The notes beneath the pieces were generated by a model that was not told where the DNA came from, searched no databases, and was given only the letters and a program-made list of their open reading frames with translations. From Halorubrum depositum (lineage in GTDB: Archaea > Halobacteriota > Halobacteria > Halobacteriales > Haloferacaceae), in contig NZ_VCNM01000002.1 in assembly GCF_007671725.1 (NCBI RefSeq), forward strand, positions 496,001-560,000: a stretch of DNA of 64,000 bases, read 5' to 3'. The translations under genes were made by a program, and so were the position numbers. This document shows positions 60,926 through 64,000 of this stretch, one piece after another. The first letter of the stretch is position 1, and the number at the start of each line of letters is the position of its first letter.

Positions 60926-62130
60926 GCGTCGGTCACCCCCTCCTCGGCGGCGGGCTCGCCGTCTCTAGCCGTTTCCGACTCCGCACCGCCGTCGGCCGCC
61001 CCGCCGTCCGTGGCGGCGATGGGGAGCTCCTCGGTCGCGTCTGGGCCCTGCAGGATCGCGTAGTCTTCTCGCTCGCGCGGGGTCGGCAGGCGAGCCGCAG
61101 AGCGCCCGTAGTAGACGAAGCGCGTCCACCGCTCCAGCGAGCCGTCGAACAGTCCCTCGCGGGCCCACGGGAGCAGCGAGTGGACGTACAGGTCGCTGTC
61201 GCGGGCGCGGACCGTCAGCGTCCCGGGCGTCAGCGTGATCGAGTTCGCGAGCGTCATCAGCGGGAGCCCGCTGCCGACGATCACGCGGACGCGGTTCAGC
61301 GTCGGATCGATCGGGAGCCGCGGGTCCAAGATCACGCGGGCGACCACGAGGTTCGCCACGAGGATCTCGTACAGCAGGACGGGAATGTAGATCGCGCCGC
61401 GGACCAGCCGCATGGGCGTCCGCGGGATCGCCGGGTCGGCGTCGAAGCTGATCCGCGAGAGCGTGATCGAGACGATCGCGGCGGTCGCGACGCCCGTCGC
61501 CCAGTCGAACCAGTAGAGGGGGTCGCCGAGCACGAAGTAGAACGCGAGCGAGAGCCCGAACATCGCCGCGAACCGCACGCCCGTCGCCTCGCTCCGGAGC
61601 CGCTCCGGCCGGGTCGGTCGCCCCACCGGCGCTGTGCGGACGGTCAGCGCGGTGTTCGAGAGCGCGAACTCCAGCGGCTGGAGCAGCGTCGTGTTGCCGA
61701 CCGGCGTGTACTCGGGGTCGAGCACCACGGTGTCGGCGCCGTGCTCCTCGGCGTACTCGGCGAGCACCCCGACGTAGTCGTCCGGGCCGAACAGGTACTC
61801 GTCGTCGCCGATCAGCGCCGAGGCGACCGCCACGTCGTCGCCGGCGTCGCCGTCGGCGTCGTCGAGGTCCGCCTCCGCCCACGCGACAACCCGCTCGAGG
61901 ACGCGTTGAGCCTCTTCGGTGCGGTCGTCGGAGCCCGGGTCGCCGTCGCGCCACGAGGCGATCTCCACGAAGTGGATCGCGGAGAACTCGCCCTCGACCG
62001 CGGCCTCGACGACGTGCGCGACCGTCGCTCGGAGGGTCGGCGACGGCTCGACGGGGACGACGACCGTCGATCGCGGCTCCGAGCCGGCGTCGTCCGTGAC
62101 GGCCCCGTCGGCGTCGTCGGCGTCAGTCAC
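60922..62130 (-). CDS. mnhE: UspA-like domain fused to Mrp subunit E
   Basis: A 402-residue fusion. Residues about 15-165 are a universal-stress-protein-like alpha/beta domain (STVVVPVEPSPTLRATVAHVVEAAVEGEFSAIHFVEIA, EHGADTVVLDPEYTPVGN), without a clear G-x-x-G nucleotide signature. Residues about 185-330 are MnhE: membrane helices then LLYEILVANLVVARVILDPRLPIDPTLNRV, LANSITLTPGTLTV and VHSLLPWAREGL. An acidic tail ends the protein. GTG at 62130 is preferred because GGAGGTG lies six bases upstream; another GTG at 62139 overlaps that site. First gene of the operon. Confidence 0.92.
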   Translation of the reverse strand: MTDADDADGAVTDDAGSEPRSTVVVPVEPSPTLRATVAHVVEAAVEGEFSAIHFVEIASWRDGDPGSDDRTEEAQRVLERVVAWAEADLDDADGDAGDDVAVASALIGDDEYLFGPDDYVGVLAEYAEEHGADTVVLDPEYTPVGNTTLLQPLEFALSNTALTVRTAPVGRPTRPERLRSEATGVRFAAMFGLSLAFYFVLGDPLYWFDWATGVATAAIVSITLSRISFDADPAIPRTPMRLVRGAIYIPVLLYEILVANLVVARVILDPRLPIDPTLNRVRVIVGSGLPLMTLANSITLTPGTLTVRARDSDLYVHSLLPWAREGLFDGSLERWTRFVYYGRSAARLPTPREREDYAILQGPDATEELPIAATDGGAADGGAESETARDGEPAAEEGVTDA

Positions 62131-62136
62131 CCACCA

Positions 62137-62143
62137 CACCTCC
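62137..62143 (-). promoter_or_regulatory. Shine-Dalgarno site deciding the mnhE start
   Basis: Minus-strand GGAGGTG precedes the GTG at 62130 by six bases. It is one of few clear ribosome-binding sites in the window, since many genes here look leaderless or are overlapped by the gene before. Confidence 0.6.
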
Positions 62144-62288
62144 GGCGGGTTCGGGATCCACCGTCTCTGTGCACATGGGTATCTCTATCCGGATCCTTTC
62201 CCTACCGCCTCAAAACAGTTTGTATCCCAGCCGATATCGAACGAATCGACGGCGGCGCCGTCGCGTCGTCGCGGCCGAGCGGGAACCG

Positions 62289-63464
62289 CTACGCCCCCGT
62301 CTCCCGTCCGAGCGCGACCGCGAGGCGGTCGGCGATCCGGCCGGCGACGGCGTCCTTCGAGCCGACCGCCTCCTCCGGCTCGGTCCCCTCGCCACCGACG
62401 AGGAGGACGCGCGTCTCGTCGTCGCCCATCACGCTCGCGTCGTTGGCGACGACGAACGCGAGGTCGACGCGGTCGCGGATCCGCTCGGCCTCCGCGACCA
62501 TCGCGGCGTCGTCTCCCGACGTCTCGGCCTTGAACCCGACGATCGGCAGGTCCGGGTACGCCTCCCGCACCGAGTCGATAAGCTTCGGCGTGGGGCGGAG
62601 GTCGACGGAGAGCGGCGACCCCGACCGGATCTTCTCGTCGACCGCGTCGGCGGTGAAATCGGAGATGGCCGCCGCCGACACCAGCGCGTCCGCCGTGGCC
62701 GCCGTCCGCCGACACGCCCGCATCATCTCGTCGGCGGTCTCGACGGCGACGACGTCGGCGTAGGGGACGTCCGGCCCGTCCTGTACGAGCGTCACCTTCG
62801 CGCCGCGGACGTAGAGCGCGCGGGCGACCGCTCGCCCCGTCTTCCCCGACGCCCGGTTCGTCAAGATCCGGATCGGATCGATGCGCTCCTTCGTCGCGCC
62901 CGCCGTGACGACGACGTGCGCGCCCGCCAGCGAGTGGGGAGTCGTCGCGCGGGCGACCTCGGTGACGATCTCGGCCTCGGCGGCGATCTTCGCCTTCCCC
63001 TCCTCGACCCGGGGGTCCGCGAACGCCACGCCCCACGCCTCCAGCCGGTCGAGCGCCTCCAGCACGCCCGGGTGGTCGTACATCGGCTCGTGCATGGCGG
63101 GCGCCATCACGACCGGCACGTCCGCGCCGAGCGCGGTCGTCGCGCAGGTGGTCACGGGCGTGTCGTCGATCGCGGCGGCGACCTTCCCGGCGGTGTTGGC
63201 GGTCGCGGGCGCGAGCAGGAGCACGTCGGCCCACCCGTCGCGGCCGCACAGCTCCACGTGTTCGACGTCGCCGGTGATCTCGGTGACGACGGGCTCGTCC
63301 GTCGCGAAGTCGACCGCCCACGGGTGGACGATGTTCGTCGCCGCCGGGGACATGACGGCGCGCACGCTCGCGCCCTGGCGGCGGAGCTCGTGGGCGAGTT
63401 CGACGACCTTCACCGCCGCGATGCTCCCCGAGACGCCGAGCGCGACGTTGACCCCCTGTAGCAT
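62289..63464 (-). CDS. coaBC: Bifunctional phosphopantothenoylcysteine synthetase/decarboxylase CoaBC
   Basis: A 391-residue coenzyme A biosynthesis enzyme. The N-terminal flavoprotein decarboxylase has LGVSGSIAAVKVVEL, the active His in NIVHPWAVDFATDEPV, APATANTAGKVAAAIDDT and the PAMHEPMY loop. The C-terminal synthetase has VVVTAGATKERIDPIR, TNRASGKTG, AAAISDF and the KLxxT-like end. It turns phosphopantothenate plus cysteine into phosphopantetheine. Confidence 0.95.
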   Translation of the reverse strand: MLQGVNVALGVSGSIAAVKVVELAHELRRQGASVRAVMSPAATNIVHPWAVDFATDEPVVTEITGDVEHVELCGRDGWADVLLLAPATANTAGKVAAAIDDTPVTTCATTALGADVPVVMAPAMHEPMYDHPGVLEALDRLEAWGVAFADPRVEEGKAKIAAEAEIVTEVARATTPHSLAGAHVVVTAGATKERIDPIRILTNRASGKTGRAVARALYVRGAKVTLVQDGPDVPYADVVAVETADEMMRACRRTAATADALVSAAAISDFTADAVDEKIRSGSPLSVDLRPTPKLIDSVREAYPDLPIVGFKAETSGDDAAMVAEAERIRDRVDLAFVVANDASVMGDDETRVLLVGGEGTEPEEAVGSKDAVAGRIADRLAVALGRETGA

Positions 63465-63490
63465 TACCGAGACCGTTCCGCCCCCGGCGG

Positions 63491-63498
63491 CTTATAAG
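63491..63498 (-). promoter_or_regulatory. TATA box of coaBC
   Basis: The palindromic CTTATAAG lies 26-34 bases before the coaBC ATG, as expected for a leaderless transcript. It is distinct from the TTTATAAA at 63555 that precedes repeat copy D. Confidence 0.55.
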
Positions 63499-63554
63499 GT
63501 GTCGTTGCGGAAGGGGCGCGGCGACACCTTCTCGATGCGTCTCTGCGAGCGTCG

Positions 63555-63820
63555 TTTATAAACCGATACTGCGGTGGCGCGCCGGTGAGCGCCCGTGAGG
63601 GCGCGAGCCGAGCGCGAGGGAGTCGCTGGCGCCGGCGGCGCCAGCGACGAGGTTGGGGAGGTGTGAGGTTGCGGTGCTGTGCGGAAAGGGGTGGGACTCA
63701 AAGGGGCAGTCGCGAGGGCGAAGCCTGACGACGCAAGGACCGCAGGGAGAAAGCAACGCGAGCGGTCGAGGAGCACAGCGAGTCACGCGAGCCGTCGCGA
63801 CTGGGGCTTTGGGGGTGTTT
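63555..63820 (+). ncRNA. Structured intergenic element, copy D
   Basis: TTTATAAA (63555-63562) is followed by domain I (GCGCCC-GTGA-GGGCGC with opposed GA pairs) and domain II, a perfect stem GTCGCTGGCGCC / GGCGCCAGCGAC around GGC. The block GAGGTTGGGGAGGTGTGAGG and domain III come next. In domain III CAAAG-GGG-CAGTCGCGA (inner arm 63707-63715) pairs perfectly with TCGCGACTG (63795-63803)-GGG-CTTTG. The region between coaBC and the right edge holds no other supported gene. The predicted transcription start lies about 25 bases after the TATA box, inside domain I, so the exact 5' end is unclear. Confidence 0.7.
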
Positions 63821-63900
63821 TCGGTCACACCGACTGCAGCGGCGCATAGCCGAGCGGCTGGGACTTCGGAGGTGTTCACCATCGATCCGTCGTCGACAAT

Positions 63901-64000
63901 TTATAACCGTACGACGTCTTCGACGCTCCCGCGCTCGAACTCCACGTCCGTTCCGTATCGACCGAACCTATTCGGGCGTCGCTCCCGTACCGTAGCCCGA
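63901..64000 (-). CDS. Possible C-terminal end of an unknown protein (partial)
   Basis: A minus-strand frame is open from the right edge to a TAA at 63901-63903 and reads ...RATVRERRPNRFGRY... ending SVEDVVRL. Composition (Arg, Glu, Val, Asp) suits a haloarchaeal soluble protein end, but only 32 residues are visible, too few to name. The stop overlaps an AATTTATAA that could instead be a TATA box on the plus strand. Confidence 0.4.
   Translation of the reverse strand, partial: RATVRERRPNRFGRYGTDVEFERGSVEDVVRL

Noticed and set aside
21847-63882. Antisense frames in the repeat copies giving peptides with CPFESHPAPH-like stretches
   Set aside because: The peptides recur only because the DNA blocks recur; indels between copies change frame and the stems, not the peptides, are conserved. 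Similar predicted proteins in other haloarchaea are probably annotation artefacts.
1-64000. CRISPR arrays, rRNA genes and insertion sequences
   Set aside because: No regularly spaced repeats, rRNA sequence or transposase-like frame was seen on either strand.

Overview
The window is chromosomal DNA of a halophilic archaeon, most like Halorubrum. It is GC-rich throughout and the encoded proteins are strongly acidic. It also carries twin-arginine lipoproteins, a halocyanin, archaeal translation genes (eL39, eL31, aIF6, eL20/LX, aIF2-beta), diphthamide genes, GatCA, an archaeal initiator tRNA-Met, HTH-10 regulators and the sugar regulator GfcR. Species is inferred, not proven.

Region by region. 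Positions 1-6800 hold a nitrous oxide reduction (nos) operon on the minus strand. Its order is a BlaI/CopY-type regulator, nosZ, a membrane protein, nosD, nosF and a partial nosY, and a cysteine-rich HTH-10 regulator lies just upstream. The short control region between the two regulators holds three dyads. Positions 6960-23000 are housekeeping and conserved haloarchaeal genes: aldo-keto reductase, phosphotransferase, a large protein with a CHAT-like but apparently inactive C-terminal region, halocyanin, menaquinone genes menC-menA, gatA-gatC, two UspA proteins, an aspartate-type aminotransferase, ribH and msrA. Positions 23100-29100 carry an M20 peptidase, the translation/secretion cluster rpl39e-rpl31e-eif6-rpl20-pfdA-ftsY, and an acyl-CoA ligase. 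After the initiator tRNA at 29564 there is about 1.1 kb of AT-richer DNA with a DUF1102-like gene relic. Positions 30800-50500 are again conserved genes (aIF2-beta, an M24-fold protein lacking metal ligands, XPD-type helicase, Dph2, Dph6, FKBP, CYTH, MaoC, CitE-like lyase, glutamate dehydrogenase, glutaredoxin). Glucose dehydrogenase and gfcR overlap at 50473-50486. Positions 52966-62130 are a complete-looking Mrp-type Na+/H+ antiporter operon (E-F-G-A'-B-C-D-D-D). CoaBC and a partial gene close the window.

The most unusual feature is a family of four non-coding intergenic elements: A 15516-15672, B 21854-22120, C 22836-23100 (minus strand) and D 63555-63820. They share short conserved blocks, but the hairpin stems change sequence from copy to copy while base pairing is kept. 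One stem column reads T-A in D, T-G in B and C-G in C. That is the pattern expected of a selected folded RNA. Copies B, C and D begin beside TATA-like boxes. Copies B and C bracket msrA in inverted orientation. I do not recognise the family; it could be a small-RNA family, a structured untranslated element or a mobile structured repeat.
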